This document shows positions 51,499 through 59,679 of a DNA stretch of 64,000 nucleotides, one piece after another. The notes below the pieces were generated by a model. The model saw only the letters and a program-made list of their open reading frames with translations, was not told the origin of the DNA and searched no databases. The translations under genes were made by a program, and so were the position numbers. Source of the stretch: Thiohalocapsa sp. (lineage in GTDB: Bacteria > Pseudomonadota > Gammaproteobacteria > Chromatiales > Chromatiaceae); NCBI GenBank assembly GCA_021736785.1, contig JAIPFF010000001.1:171878-235877 (forward strand), read 5' to 3'. The stretch's first letter is position 1; every line of letters starts with the position of its first letter.

Positions 51499-52473
51499 GT
51501 GACGACTTCCACAGCGCCGTTTGAAGGGCGCCGTATCCATGTCGCCGCCGGCGCCTTGATCGACGGACGCGGACGGGTGCTGGTCTCCAAGCGAGCGGAT
51601 CAGGCCCATCAGGGCGGCCTGTGGGAGTTCCCGGGCGGCAAGCTCGAGCCCGGAGAAACGGCAAAGCAGGCACTGAGACGCGAGCTGCGCGAAGAGCTGG
51701 GCGTCGAGCTTACTTCCTTTCGGCCCCTGATCCGGGTACATCACGACTACGGTGACCGGCTTGTCGTGCTGGAGGTGTTCCGGGTCGATGGCTATAAGGG
51801 CAAGCCGGCGGGGCGTGAAGGGCAGCCGTTGGACTGGCTTGCGCCGGATGCCATGGACCCGCGCGTCTTCCCGGCCGCCGACTTGCCGATCATCAATGCC
51901 CTGCGCCTCCCGGTCGGCTACGCGATTACGGGCGCCGACCCCGCCGACGAAGCGCGTTTTCTGCAGCGGCTCGCGCTCACCGTCGAAGGCGATATCGGCA
52001 TCGTCCAGCTGCGCGCGCACGGCCTCCCGGACGCCGACTATGCACGTCTCGCCGAGCGGGCTTACAAGGTGTGCCGCACTGCCGGTGTTAGGATGCTGTT
52101 GAATCGGGCGTTGCCCGTTGCGGCCGGCTTGGCCGGCGACGGCGTGCACTTGACCAGCCGCGCATTGCGCGAGCTCGCAGCCTGCCCGACGCGCCCGCCC
52201 GGCGTCCTCGGTGCCTCCTGTCACGACGCCGAAGAATTGGCCCTCGCGGGGCAGCTCGGGCTCGACTATGCGTTGCTGTCTCCGGTGTACGAGACCTCGA
52301 CCCATCCCGGCGCCGCGCCGCTCGGCTGGAGTGGTTTCGCCGCGCTGGCGGATATCGCCGCGCTGCCCGTCTATGCACTAGGCGGCCTCGGCCCCGGAGA
52401 CGTGCTGACGTGCATCGCCAACGGCGGGCAGGGCATCGCCGGGATCGGTGCGTTCTGGCGCGAGGACGCCTGA
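51499..52473 (+). CDS. MutT-type Nudix hydrolase fused to ThiE-like domain
   Basis: This encodes 324 residues in two domains. The N-terminal domain (about 10-130) is a MutT-like Nudix hydrolase; the Nudix box is GGKLEPGETAKQALRREL followed by REELGVEL. The C-terminal domain (about 150-320) is a TenI/ThiE-like TIM barrel with VQLRAHGLPDADYARLAE, GASCHDAEELALAGQLGLDY (split at 232-251), LLSPVYETSTHPGAAPLGW and YALGGLGPGDV. The fusion is known in gammaproteobacteria. The first half probably cleans 8-oxo-dGTP; the second may lack true thiamine phosphate synthase activity. GTG start at 51499, eight bases after argJ. Confidence 0.9.
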   Translation: MTTSTAPFEGRRIHVAAGALIDGRGRVLVSKRADQAHQGGLWEFPGGKLEPGETAKQALRRELREELGVELTSFRPLIRVHHDYGDRLVVLEVFRVDGYKGKPAGREGQPLDWLAPDAMDPRVFPAADLPIINALRLPVGYAITGADPADEARFLQRLALTVEGDIGIVQLRAHGLPDADYARLAERAYKVCRTAGVRMLLNRALPVAAGLAGDGVHLTSRALRELAACPTRPPGVLGASCHDAEELALAGQLGLDYALLSPVYETSTHPGAAPLGWSGFAALADIAALPVYALGGLGPGDVLTCIANGGQGIAGIGAFWREDA

Positions 52474-52508
52474 CGTCCGCGGTCTGGCTGCCGCGGGACG
52501 GGAAATCG

Positions 52509-52919
52509 CTACAAAGCCAGCAAGGTCATTGCGACGAGTAGGATCAGTGCGAAGATGCCGATGGCGTTGAAGGTGCGATCCACGGCGGCGTGGCGCGCGT
52601 GCAGACGCTCGATCAGGCGGGCGAGCTGCGGATCGTCGGACAGCGATGGGGCCATATAGACCGTCCGATGGGACAATTCGATCGCACCCGCCACCGCCAC
52701 CGCGTCGCGGACATCGGATCGGTAGAGCTTATTGTCCGCATCTATCAGTCGGCGGCGCAGCCCGGCGTGAAAATGCATCAAGGCCGCGTCGATGTCCGTG
52801 AAGCGGGCGCAAAAGCGAACGTCCGGCGAGTCGAAGGAAGGCGGAGTGGCGGCTCCGCGCACTCGGACTATGCCGGGCAGCGCGGGGTTGGTTTCGACGA
52901 CCAGATACCCCGCTTGCAT
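52509..52919 (-). CDS. hypothetical tail-anchored membrane protein
   Basis: This encodes 136 residues starting MQAGYLVVETNPALPGIVR, ending with a single hydrophobic helix IGIFALILLVAMTLLAL preceded by a helical basic region (LARLIERLHARHAAVDRTF). It is therefore probably a C-tail-anchored inner-membrane protein with a cytoplasmic domain. I do not recognise the family. It is convergent with the Nudix-ThiE gene and followed upstream by another small minus-strand gene. Confidence 0.65.
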   Translation of the reverse strand: MQAGYLVVETNPALPGIVRVRGAATPPSFDSPDVRFCARFTDIDAALMHFHAGLRRRLIDADNKLYRSDVRDAVAVAGAIELSHRTVYMAPSLSDDPQLARLIERLHARHAAVDRTFNAIGIFALILLVAMTLLAL

Positions 52920-52967
52920 GTTATCGGCGATTGCATGATCTGGGGTTTGTCCGTGCGTCGGCAGCCA

Positions 52968-53156
52968 CTAGGCCGCTTCTGCGTTGACTTCCCAATTGCA
53001 GACGCGGATCAGCTGAGCAATTTCGCGCGCCAGCGGCGTACGCTGGTCCGGCTCGAAATGCTCGCCGTTACGCCAAGCGTTCTCGGCCTCGTCGGCGGCC
53101 GAATGTAGCCCTTGGCGACACATTTCCCACAAAGCTCTGTTTTGGTTGGGCGTCAT
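52968..53156 (-). CDS. small hypothetical protein, 62 residues
   Basis: The product is hydrophilic and helical (MTPNQNRALWEMCRQGLHSA ... PLAREIAQLIRVCNWEVNAEAA), with Trp, Cys and Glu content unlike a chance GC-rich frame. The ATG is preceded by AGAGG. No family recognised. It precedes the tail-anchored protein gene in the same direction and could share its transcript. Confidence 0.5.
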   Translation of the reverse strand: MTPNQNRALWEMCRQGLHSAADEAENAWRNGEHFEPDQRTPLAREIAQLIRVCNWEVNAEAA

Positions 53157-53797
53157 GCTGGTGCCTCTTTCTGTCGAGCGCCTCTATGCTACGGGTCTAC
53201 GGGGCGCTTGGTGCTTCAATATGCCTTCGAATCGCGGACAATCATTCGGCAATCAGTGCGTAACGCGATTCGATGCGCGTGTCGGAAAAAAACGACTGAC
53301 TTGACGGAGCCTTCAGTTACAGCTTAGCCGAGCCGCCTGGATTCACAATTGGTAGTTTCCATGTCTCGTGCATGAGACTGCACTGCGCATTCAAGTCCTA
53401 TGCGGCTCCGATCAAACTGCCTTAATATCAGATAGTTGCGCGCGTTTTTGGGCTTGACGAATGTCACTTTGCCAAGGCGCAGCGGCGGCTAGTCTGCGTC
53501 GGCGATGCACGGCGGCCACAAAGCTAGACTGTAGCCCTGGCGCAACTATCAGTACCTGTCGGTACTTGTACCTAGGCCGCAACCGGAAATCCCGTTCGGG
53601 CGGACCCCTAGGCGCCAGAAAAGGCATACTATTCAGGCTGTTGGGCGTTGGCCATTGGTTCGCGTGATGCTGCAGACATGTCGCCGGACATATCCTCGCG
53701 TCGACGGTCAGGGCGGGTCGCCGGCCGTAGGTCTGTCACCACCGCTTGAATCGGAGTCGTCGAACGCTATGTCGCGCGTGTCCCGACACGCCCTGAA
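53157..53797 (+). other. 641-base gene-poor region
   Basis: No convincing frame on either strand. GC is lower than in flanking operons. The one element that stands out is the inverted repeat AGTACC-TGTC-GGTACT at 53551-53566. Stops are frequent in all frames, so this may be decayed DNA. Confidence 0.5.
53551..53566 (+). repeat. inverted repeat AGTACC-N4-GGTACT
   Basis: A perfect 6-base inverted repeat around TGTC in the intergenic stretch upstream of the small membrane protein gene, followed by TTGTACC which repeats part of the arm. It could be a dimeric regulator site. No known operator is assigned. Confidence 0.4.
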
Positions 53798-54208
53798 ATG
53801 TCCTCGACGAGCCAAATGAAAATGAAGAACCTCGTGCATTTGTCGCCGAAAGCCGTGCCGGCCGCGGTGGTAACGGCGGGCGCTCTGCTGTCGATCCTCG
53901 CTGCAGTGTTTCCTCATTTCGATTCGGCTTATCGGCTTGTGGCGCTGCCCATGTTCAGCGGTCTCGCAGGCTATGGCTTCTATGGCGTCCTAGCCGGGTT
54001 GTGGAATTCCGAGGCGGTGCGCAGGGCGGGTATCCGCATGCTTGCACTGCATTTGGCCGCAGTGCTCATGCTCCGCCTGTTTTTCTCCGAGTCTTCGGCA
54101 ATTGGCCTGCTTTCGCTGCTGCCGGTATTGCTCGCACTCGGCTTACTCAAGTTGTGGCCCGAAGCACTGCGCGTTTCCGATCCTGTCAATCATGGCGACA
54201 ACCGATAG
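53798..54208 (+). CDS. small integral membrane protein, unknown family
   Basis: This encodes 136 residues with about four hydrophobic helices (VPAAVVTAGALLSILAAVF, LVALPMFSGLAGYGFYGVLAG, MLALHLAAVLMLRLFF, IGLLSLLPVLLALGLLKLW). In-frame ATGs at 53798, 53816 and 53822 are all possible; the second has GAGC a few bases upstream. Helix regularity argues that the frame is real. No family recognised. Confidence 0.55.
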   Translation: MSSTSQMKMKNLVHLSPKAVPAAVVTAGALLSILAAVFPHFDSAYRLVALPMFSGLAGYGFYGVLAGLWNSEAVRRAGIRMLALHLAAVLMLRLFFSESSAIGLLSLLPVLLALGLLKLWPEALRVSDPVNHGDNR

Positions 54209-54613
54209 AGGTAGATAATTTTTACTATCGGGCTATTCCCGAAGAAGCCGGCGCGTTTCACCCGGGCGCTCCTGGTTGGCTCGCTGTTGATGCGGTCCGG
54301 CCTGAGCCCGGGCGGAGACGCGAGGCGGCGGAATGGCGCGATCCCCGTGTTCCCGAATATCGCAGGCGTGGAAATAAGGCCCGACGATAGGGTGGCATTC
54401 GCCAGGGCGCAAATCCGTGAAGCGAAGCCTCGGTGCACACGTCTGCCGCGTGTTGGCGTTCAGGTGCGACCTGCGTAACGGAGCCCGCCCTCCTTCTCCC
54501 CCTATGGATGAAAAGCGCCGCGAATAGCACGGGCGCGGTTGCAACGGGCAGGTTCGGCCCGTGGTCGCCTGGCCTGCTCGCTATGCCTGCAAGCGCGATG
54601 TCCGGACGCACGG
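54209..54613 (+). other. 405-base region without a supported gene
   Basis: The region between the small membrane protein and the DUF2177 gene (convergent). Frames here are open by chance in GC-rich DNA on several overlapping phases with no start signal. Nothing structured was noted beyond an AT-rich start at 54215-54235. Confidence 0.45.
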
Positions 54614-55027
54614 CTATGTGCGCTGCAGGCGTCGGCCGATGACATAGACCAATGCCGCGACACAGGCCGAAAAGGTCATGCCCCACGCGATATCCACCGC
54701 CGCCAGTGTTACCGGCCAGTCCGGTAGGGTTGCCATATTGGTTAGGTCGTAGGTCATGTAGGTAAAAAGACCGAAGCCGGTCGCGTTCAAGACGGTTTTG
54801 CTCAAAGACGCCGCGCGCAATCCCGGAAGCACTGCGAAAATCTGTAAGCCTGCGATGTATGTCGCGTAAAACACCGCGGCCGCCGGCCAGTACACTTCTT
54901 CGGCCAGCAGGTGGTCGAGGTGGCTTCGATAAAAATCTTTTGCGACCACGCCGAGCCACAACATATCCAACGGAAACGCGACCGCCAACGCGATCAGATA
55001 TAGCCTTAAGTGCTTGAGAAACGTCAT
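54614..55027 (-). CDS. DUF2177 family membrane protein
   Basis: This encodes 137 residues with four hydrophobic helices. The N-terminal pattern LIALAVAFPLDMLWLGVVAKDFYRSHL and the motif GLFTYMTYDLTNMATLPDWP match the DUF2177 family (small inner-membrane protein, function unknown). The downstream segment WGMTFSACVAALVYVIGRRL completes the last helix. It stands alone on the minus strand. A minus-strand frame ending at 55024 overlaps its ATG but is not convincing. Confidence 0.82.
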   Translation of the reverse strand: MTFLKHLRLYLIALAVAFPLDMLWLGVVAKDFYRSHLDHLLAEEVYWPAAAVFYATYIAGLQIFAVLPGLRAASLSKTVLNATGFGLFTYMTYDLTNMATLPDWPVTLAAVDIAWGMTFSACVAALVYVIGRRLQRT

Positions 55028-55383
55028 GTCTTTGTCCTCGAAACAGATGCCCGCGGGAGACGCTGCCGTATGCTTGTCATTGTGAAGACGCCAAGCGGCT
55101 CGCGAATGCGATCCCTCATGATAGTCCGCCCGCCGCGGCGGCGGCGGAGTGCGATGAGAAACTCATAATTGCTATTCGATTCGGTCAGGAAGAGCTTCCC
55201 CTCTACGTTCGTAGGCACGGCTAACCGCCTGAAAATAAAGTCTTCGAGCCTGTTCGGTGGGTGTCGGAGGCGCTCGGGACGTGACGGCGAAACGTGCGGA
55301 AGAGATGACAGCCGACAGCCCATTGCAAACCGAGCAATAAAACGAAGGCGAGCTAGGCGTATCCCCGATATGCATTCATGTCC
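55028..55383 (+). other. 356-base intergenic region between DUF2177 and the hns promoter
   Basis: No supported gene. A 99-codon minus frame (55323-55024) has no ribosome site and an atypical residue composition. The stretch is AT-richer than average at both ends. It must contain the DUF2177 promoter, which I could not place. Confidence 0.4.
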
Positions 55384-55411
55384 TTGACATTTTTGCTATT
55401 CGAATTAGATT
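55384..55411 (+). promoter_or_regulatory. promoter with consensus -35 upstream of the H-NS family gene
   Basis: A perfect TTGACA (55384-55389) and TAGATT (55406-55411) are 16 bases apart in AT-rich sequence. The predicted start near 55418 lies about 300 bases before the H-NS family GTG, so the transcript would have a long leader or include the small frame at 55440. Confidence 0.6.
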
Positions 55412-55439
55412 ACTGTTGGTCGAGTTGAATAGAGGCGCC

Positions 55440-55667
55440 ATGCATCCCGTTTTGCGGATGCCGATCGCGCCGGCGGCACATGCAAAAAATACCGGCCTCA
55501 TCGGTCAGCGCTCAGGGGCCGACGGTAGTCCGCGCCGACGCCGCGCCGTGCCAATGGCGGCGTCGGTGGCCGGTGCGATTGTTTGCGGGGCGGCGGTATC
55601 GCCGTCGGTCGACATGCTCCGCAAGCACGGGGCCGCGCCTCTGGTAAGCTCGCATCCCGGTCACTAG
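55440..55667 (+). CDS. possible 75-residue ORF ahead of the H-NS family gene
   Basis: An ATG at 55440 opens a frame of 75 codons ending 48 bases before the H-NS gene. The product has a hydrophobic middle (VPMAASVAGAIVCGAAV) and no known domain. There is no clear ribosome site. It may instead be untranslated leader. Confidence 0.25.
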   Translation: MHPVLRMPIAPAAHAKNTGLIGQRSGADGSPRRRRAVPMAASVAGAIVCGAAVSPSVDMLRKHGAAPLVSSHPGH

Positions 55668-55715
55668 AAAAGCCGGTTAAATAATCCCTGAAGTCATTGT
55701 CCGGAGGTAACCTAC

Positions 55716-56111
55716 GTGGACTTTCACAATCTGAGCGTCGAGGAACTGCAGAAGCAACTGCACGAGGTCGAGCAGAGCAAAGCAGACCTAGAGAAGGCCT
55801 TGTACCAGCGCTGGCATGAGCAGAAAGCCGAATTGGCCCAGCAAATTCGCGAGATGATCGACCGGCACGGCTACGACACCGACGAGATCCTGGCGCTGGT
55901 CACGCCGCGCCGGCGCCGCGGTCCGGCCGCGAAGAAGGGCGGGCGCAGCTACACCAAGTATGTCGATCCGGAGAACCCCGAGAACATTTACGTTCGCGGC
56001 GTGTTGCCGGGATGGATGAAAGAGAAGATGACGGCTCAAGGGTACGATCCTTCGATCAAGGAAGACCGCGAAGCGTTCAAGGCGAACTACCTGCAAGCCG
56101 TCAACGAGTGA
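55716..56111 (+). CDS. H-NS histone-like family protein
   Basis: This encodes 131 residues. An N-terminal coiled coil (about 5-50, SVEELQKQLHEVEQSKADLE) is followed by a basic linker (TPRRRRGPAAKKGG at about 62-75) and the H-NS C-terminal domain core YTKYVDPENPENIYVRGVLPGWM. The usual Q/R-G-R DNA minor-groove motif reads VRGVLP here, and an extra KEKMTAQGYDPS tail follows, so it belongs to a divergent branch. A GTG start follows GGAGGT by seven bases. It probably silences AT-rich or foreign DNA; the target set is unknown. Confidence 0.85.
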   Translation: MDFHNLSVEELQKQLHEVEQSKADLEKALYQRWHEQKAELAQQIREMIDRHGYDTDEILALVTPRRRRGPAAKKGGRSYTKYVDPENPENIYVRGVLPGWMKEKMTAQGYDPSIKEDREAFKANYLQAVNE

Positions 56112-56840
56112 GCGATTGCGGGACAGACCGTTGTCGGCAGCGAGGGCGCCGGTTTCTTCGGCCGCCGTTTTCGGGTGGGCGCGCTCGGCGCGTCGCCAGC
56201 ACCGGGCCATTCGGCGCCCGGGGTGCTTGCTGCGCAACTGTCCCGTCACTTGACTGCCGTCGCTCGGCACTTGGCGCCGATGGCGACGAACCCGCCGGCG
56301 CGCGGCATCGGGGTAGGCGCGCAGTTCGAGCGCGTGACCTCGACCCTGGCGATTGCCGAGGTCGCGATCGTCCGAAGGCCGCGTTGTTCAGCGAGCGGGC
56401 GACGTGCCGGATGCGGTGTCCGAGCCGTCGATAACCAATAAAGCAGTCGATAACGAAAGCTCGCTCAAGTCGTTCAAGTCAGAGCACCGATCCATGCGGC
56501 TGCTGCGAACGGAAGGCTTGGCGAGAATCAATCCCGGGACGTCACAATGATGCGTGGCCGGCCGTCGAGGAAGAAGGTGATTGGTACCGCGGATGCGGCA
56601 CTTGTCTCCGGTTTGCTCGGCGGCCGTCCCCAGCAGCACAGACATTACGCGAAGCGCGATCTGCGCTAGCCGATCCCGCCGTTGTCCGGCGGCTCTATAC
56701 CCTCGGCATCCCTGTAGGCCCGAGTTTGCCGACCCCGCGCTCACGGACTCCGTCCTTATCCAGCCCTTCCGCCGACCTGGCTCCGATACCCCTCGGCACG
56801 GAGCCGCCAATGCTCCGGCGGGCTTGCCCGCACGCACACG
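56112..56840 (+). other. 729-base region without a supported gene
   Basis: The region between the H-NS gene and the convergent CbiX-like gene. Several frames of 65-150 codons exist on both strands, but none shows a start signal, known motif or sensible composition. I see nothing structured in it. Confidence 0.45.
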
Positions 56841-57683
56841 CTATAGATCGGAAGGCCGATGGCGCTCCAGCGCGGCCAAGGCCCGTGCCGCTAGAATCTC
56901 TTCGAATTGCGGATGCTCTCCCATTAGCCGCGAGATCGTGATCTGCATGTTCGGGTGACGCGCCGCCGCCGCCTCTGCGATCTGCGCGATGTCGCCGCCC
57001 GCTCCGGCATGTCTGCCCGGCGAGATGAACTGCATGGCGAGGACGACGTGCGCGTTCGGATCTTCGTCGCCGAAGCCGTTGAGGACGTCCGCCAGAAGCT
57101 GTCCGTTGAAATCGTATTCACTTCCGCTGCGGCGCTCCATGACGGCCTCCGCCACCGCCACCGCATCGCCCGCGAACCGTTGTGCAAGTTGTGCCGCAAG
57201 CCAGCGTCGGACGGCCGTGACCTCCGGTATGGGCGATCCATGATCGACGAGGATAACGCGCCGCCCGCGTGCGCGATCGCTGCCGATGAGGGGCCTCACA
57301 TGATCCTCGAGGATATCCACCAACCGCGGCTCGCCGCCGGGAAGCGGGCAGAGCTCATCGGCGACGTGCACCTGCAGCGGTCCGCTTTGCGCCGAGACGC
57401 GCTGCGCCACTTCCGGAACCATTTCGCTGAGGGCTCGGCTGGGACCGAAAAATAAGGGCACCGCGATTGCCTCGCGCAGGCCTTCGGCGGCCTGCTGCCT
57501 TAGGAATGGCTCCAAGGTCGATGCGGGGCGCCCCTGCAGTTGCTCGGCAGGGATTTTCGATGAATGCAGCAGGGAGACGGGCGCGACCGGACGAGCGAGC
57601 CGGCAGGACAGCGCTGCCGCCAGGCGACGCAGATTGAGCGTCGCTTCGGGGCGCTTGGAGCCATTGTCGAGCAGAATGATCAT
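56841..57683 (-). CDS. CbiX/SirB-like chelatase, two half-domains
   Basis: This encodes 280 residues with two chelatase half-domains, as in long CbiX proteins. The C-terminal half has both metal-site histidines: His148 in ILVDHGSPIPE and His225 in SPGRHAGAGGD. The N-terminal half has lost them: Asn7 stands where His is usual (LLDNGSKRPEA), and the second position is FGPSRALSE. Members insert cobalt, nickel or iron into sirohydrochlorin. No other tetrapyrrole gene is adjacent, so the substrate is open. It is followed in the same direction by nothing nearby and lies downstream of the SOUL gene by about 90 bases. Confidence 0.82.
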   Translation of the reverse strand: MIILLDNGSKRPEATLNLRRLAAALSCRLARPVAPVSLLHSSKIPAEQLQGRPASTLEPFLRQQAAEGLREAIAVPLFFGPSRALSEMVPEVAQRVSAQSGPLQVHVADELCPLPGGEPRLVDILEDHVRPLIGSDRARGRRVILVDHGSPIPEVTAVRRWLAAQLAQRFAGDAVAVAEAVMERRSGSEYDFNGQLLADVLNGFGDEDPNAHVVLAMQFISPGRHAGAGGDIAQIAEAAAARHPNMQITISRLMGEHPQFEEILAARALAALERHRPSDL

Positions 57684-57774
57684 TGAATCGTGGCTGGTTC
57701 GCGTTTGGGGATGCGCTGAAGGTGCCGGCGGCGTGCAGGTGGCATCTGGTGCCTGTGCCCGGGCGCGCGGCGGC

Positions 57775-58428
57775 CTAGTCGGCGATTTCGATCAACACCT
57801 CGTTGCGGCGCAGGAAGCCGGGGGTGAACGGATCGTTGTAATAGGCATAAACGGCGTTGCCGGCGGGCTTCAGACCACGCTCGGCGATCCATGTGCGCAG
57901 CGCTCGTTCGCGCTCTGCGACAGCGGCGTCGGTAGTGCGGCCGCTGAAGCGCACGGCAGCCATGCGCCGCTGCGGGACGCTGCGCAGCGAGACGCCGGTC
58001 GCGGCCGGTTCGGGCAGGTCTTCCAGCGTCAGCCCCGAAGGCATGATGAAGCGCACTGCCCAATCGCCGGAGGAGGTCTGCGATTGGGTCACCGGGGCCG
58101 TCATCGCGATGCGCCGGTCATCGGTGTCCGGCGGCGCCTGCTGCTGTTCGACCGGGGCGGTCATCGCGATTTTGGGTCCGGCCCGTTCCTTGGCGAAGAT
58201 ATAGCGCGCCAGCGGACCGAAGCCGGCGCTGAGTCCTTGCTGCCGGTCGCCGCTTCGGATCACCTCGGCCACGACCATGGGCGGATAATCGCGTAGCTCG
58301 AAGTGCTCCTCGGCAACGACGACGCGATAATCGGGCTTTTCGACATTCTGGATGACGTAGACGAACACCAGCATACCCGCGACCGCGAGCACTACGACCA
58401 GTCCGAGCGCCAGGGCCGCGAGCTTCAT
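57775..58428 (-). CDS. SOUL family heme-binding protein
   Basis: This encodes 217 residues: an N-terminal membrane anchor or uncleaved signal (about 4-28, AALALGLVVVLAVAGMLVFVYV) followed by a SOUL/HBP domain. Family signatures are FELRDYPPMVVAEV near the start, the repeated KIAMTAPV and RIAMTAPV segments, and WAVRFIMPSGLTLEDLPEP. The end has YAYYNDPFTPGFLRRNEVLIEI. Bacterial SOUL proteins bind heme or related tetrapyrroles; function is not settled. It starts only four bases after the propeller gene stop, so the two form an operon. Confidence 0.9.
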   Translation of the reverse strand: MKLAALALGLVVVLAVAGMLVFVYVIQNVEKPDYRVVVAEEHFELRDYPPMVVAEVIRSGDRQQGLSAGFGPLARYIFAKERAGPKIAMTAPVEQQQAPPDTDDRRIAMTAPVTQSQTSSGDWAVRFIMPSGLTLEDLPEPAATGVSLRSVPQRRMAAVRFSGRTTDAAVAERERALRTWIAERGLKPAGNAVYAYYNDPFTPGFLRRNEVLIEIAD

Positions 58429-58432
58429 GGAT

Positions 58433-59512
58433 TCAGGCACGGCTCGGCGCCGCTTGCTCGCTTTCCCTGGCGGGCAGCAGCCAGCCGCCCAGCAGGATGA
58501 AGACGACGCCGGCGAGCGAGATCCAGTACCAGCCGGGCAAGCCATTATGGCCATAGCGGAAGACGCCGCCGGCGCTGAACATCACGCCCCCGTCGGCGGG
58601 AACAATCCAACTGATGCCGAATGAACGGCTCTCCGTCGTCGGGGCGAGCAGGTCGGCATAGGAGGCGGCCTCCACACCGGTCTCGTTCTCGAGCAGTGCG
58701 ACGCGGTAGAGCCCGTCGTCGCTGCCGATCCAGAGGTGTTGTTCGGCGTCGCCCGCGTCGGCGCCGGCCGACGACAGGTGGAGCGACAAAATGCGGCTGT
58801 TCTCGAGGCCAATCTCCAGCTGCCGCCAGGGCTGCATCGGTGCGTCCTGCCAATACACGCCTTTGTCGGTGCCGGCGAGCAGCCGGCCCGCGCCGGTATG
58901 GGAGAAGGTAAAGACATTGGCTTGCGGATGCAGGCCTTCGGAATTCGGTTGCCAGTCCTGCAGTGCGTCGACGCGGGCACTGAGCACGCCGCTGGCGACG
59001 CTGCCGACATGCACGAAGGATTCGCCGCCGTGGGTATCCTGTTCCAGACGATAGACATTGATGTCGGGAATGAGCCGCTCCCAGGTATCCCCGCTTTGCA
59101 GCAGCAGCCCCTCGCCGGTGCCCAGCAAGAGGCCCTTGGCGGTCGGCGTTTCGTCGCTGATGCGCACCGAAACGGGGGGCAGGCCCGTCGGGGCATTGAC
59201 CAAGCCGCCCGCGGTGCCGATCGGCCCGCGCGCCGGATCGCCGGACAGGTCTGCAGCCAGCGCCGTCACAGGCTGTCCGCCGAGCTCCACGTCGACCTTC
59301 GTCCAGCGTTCGGATTGCATGCGCCAGAGCTCGCCGTCCTGCGTACCCGCCAGGACGGAACCATCGTCGGCCATCGCGAGGTCCGTTACATGACCCAGTT
59401 GCGGAGGATCATGTCGCGTCAGGCGCTCACCCCCCGGCAGTAGCGGCCCCGCCACCAGCAACACGATTCCGAGGGCCACCACGGCAAATGCGGTCGTTCG
59501 AGTCGTTTTCAT
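58433..59512 (-). CDS. membrane-tethered beta-propeller-like protein
   Basis: This encodes 359 residues with a hydrophobic helix at each end (about 8-25 and 325-345) and an extracytoplasmic region between them. The middle holds repeating units of the form LGHVTDLAMADDGSVLAGTQ, GLLLGTGEGLLLQSGDTW, GRLLAGTDKGVYWQ and LWIGSDDGLYRV, typical of YCF48/sortilin-like propellers. The start is the ATG at 59512 with AGAGG upstream. It is co-directional with and four bases from the SOUL gene. Its role is unknown; it may display or receive a tetrapyrrole with SOUL. Confidence 0.78.
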   Translation of the reverse strand: MKTTRTTAFAVVALGIVLLVAGPLLPGGERLTRHDPPQLGHVTDLAMADDGSVLAGTQDGELWRMQSERWTKVDVELGGQPVTALAADLSGDPARGPIGTAGGLVNAPTGLPPVSVRISDETPTAKGLLLGTGEGLLLQSGDTWERLIPDINVYRLEQDTHGGESFVHVGSVASGVLSARVDALQDWQPNSEGLHPQANVFTFSHTGAGRLLAGTDKGVYWQDAPMQPWRQLEIGLENSRILSLHLSSAGADAGDAEQHLWIGSDDGLYRVALLENETGVEAASYADLLAPTTESRSFGISWIVPADGGVMFSAGGVFRYGHNGLPGWYWISLAGVVFILLGGWLLPARESEQAAPSRA

Positions 59513-59631
59513 CTCTGCCTCTTTTGTTGTTTTGCCCGCCATGGGGCGGGCGCCGGTCGCCGCGGGCGCGAGCGCCTGCCAATGTCCTGCATGTATCGAC
59601 CATCCGCGTCCGAGGCAAGGCTTCTCGGCTC

Positions 59632-59640
59632 TGCTAGAAT
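59632..59640 (+). promoter_or_regulatory. extended -10 promoter of gltX
   Basis: TGCTAGAAT: an extended TG motif followed by one base and TAGAAT (59635-59640), 40 bases before the gltX ATG. The -35 position (GAGGCA) is poor, as is normal for extended -10 promoters. Confidence 0.55.
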
Positions 59641-59679
59641 CCCGCATCCGAACCCGCGCGACCGAGAAAAGGCTAGGCA

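Noticed and set aside
55024..55323. 99-codon minus frame overlapping the DUF2177 start by 4 bases
   Set aside because: The overlap resembles coupling, but no ribosome site, no known domain and an odd composition; judged chance.
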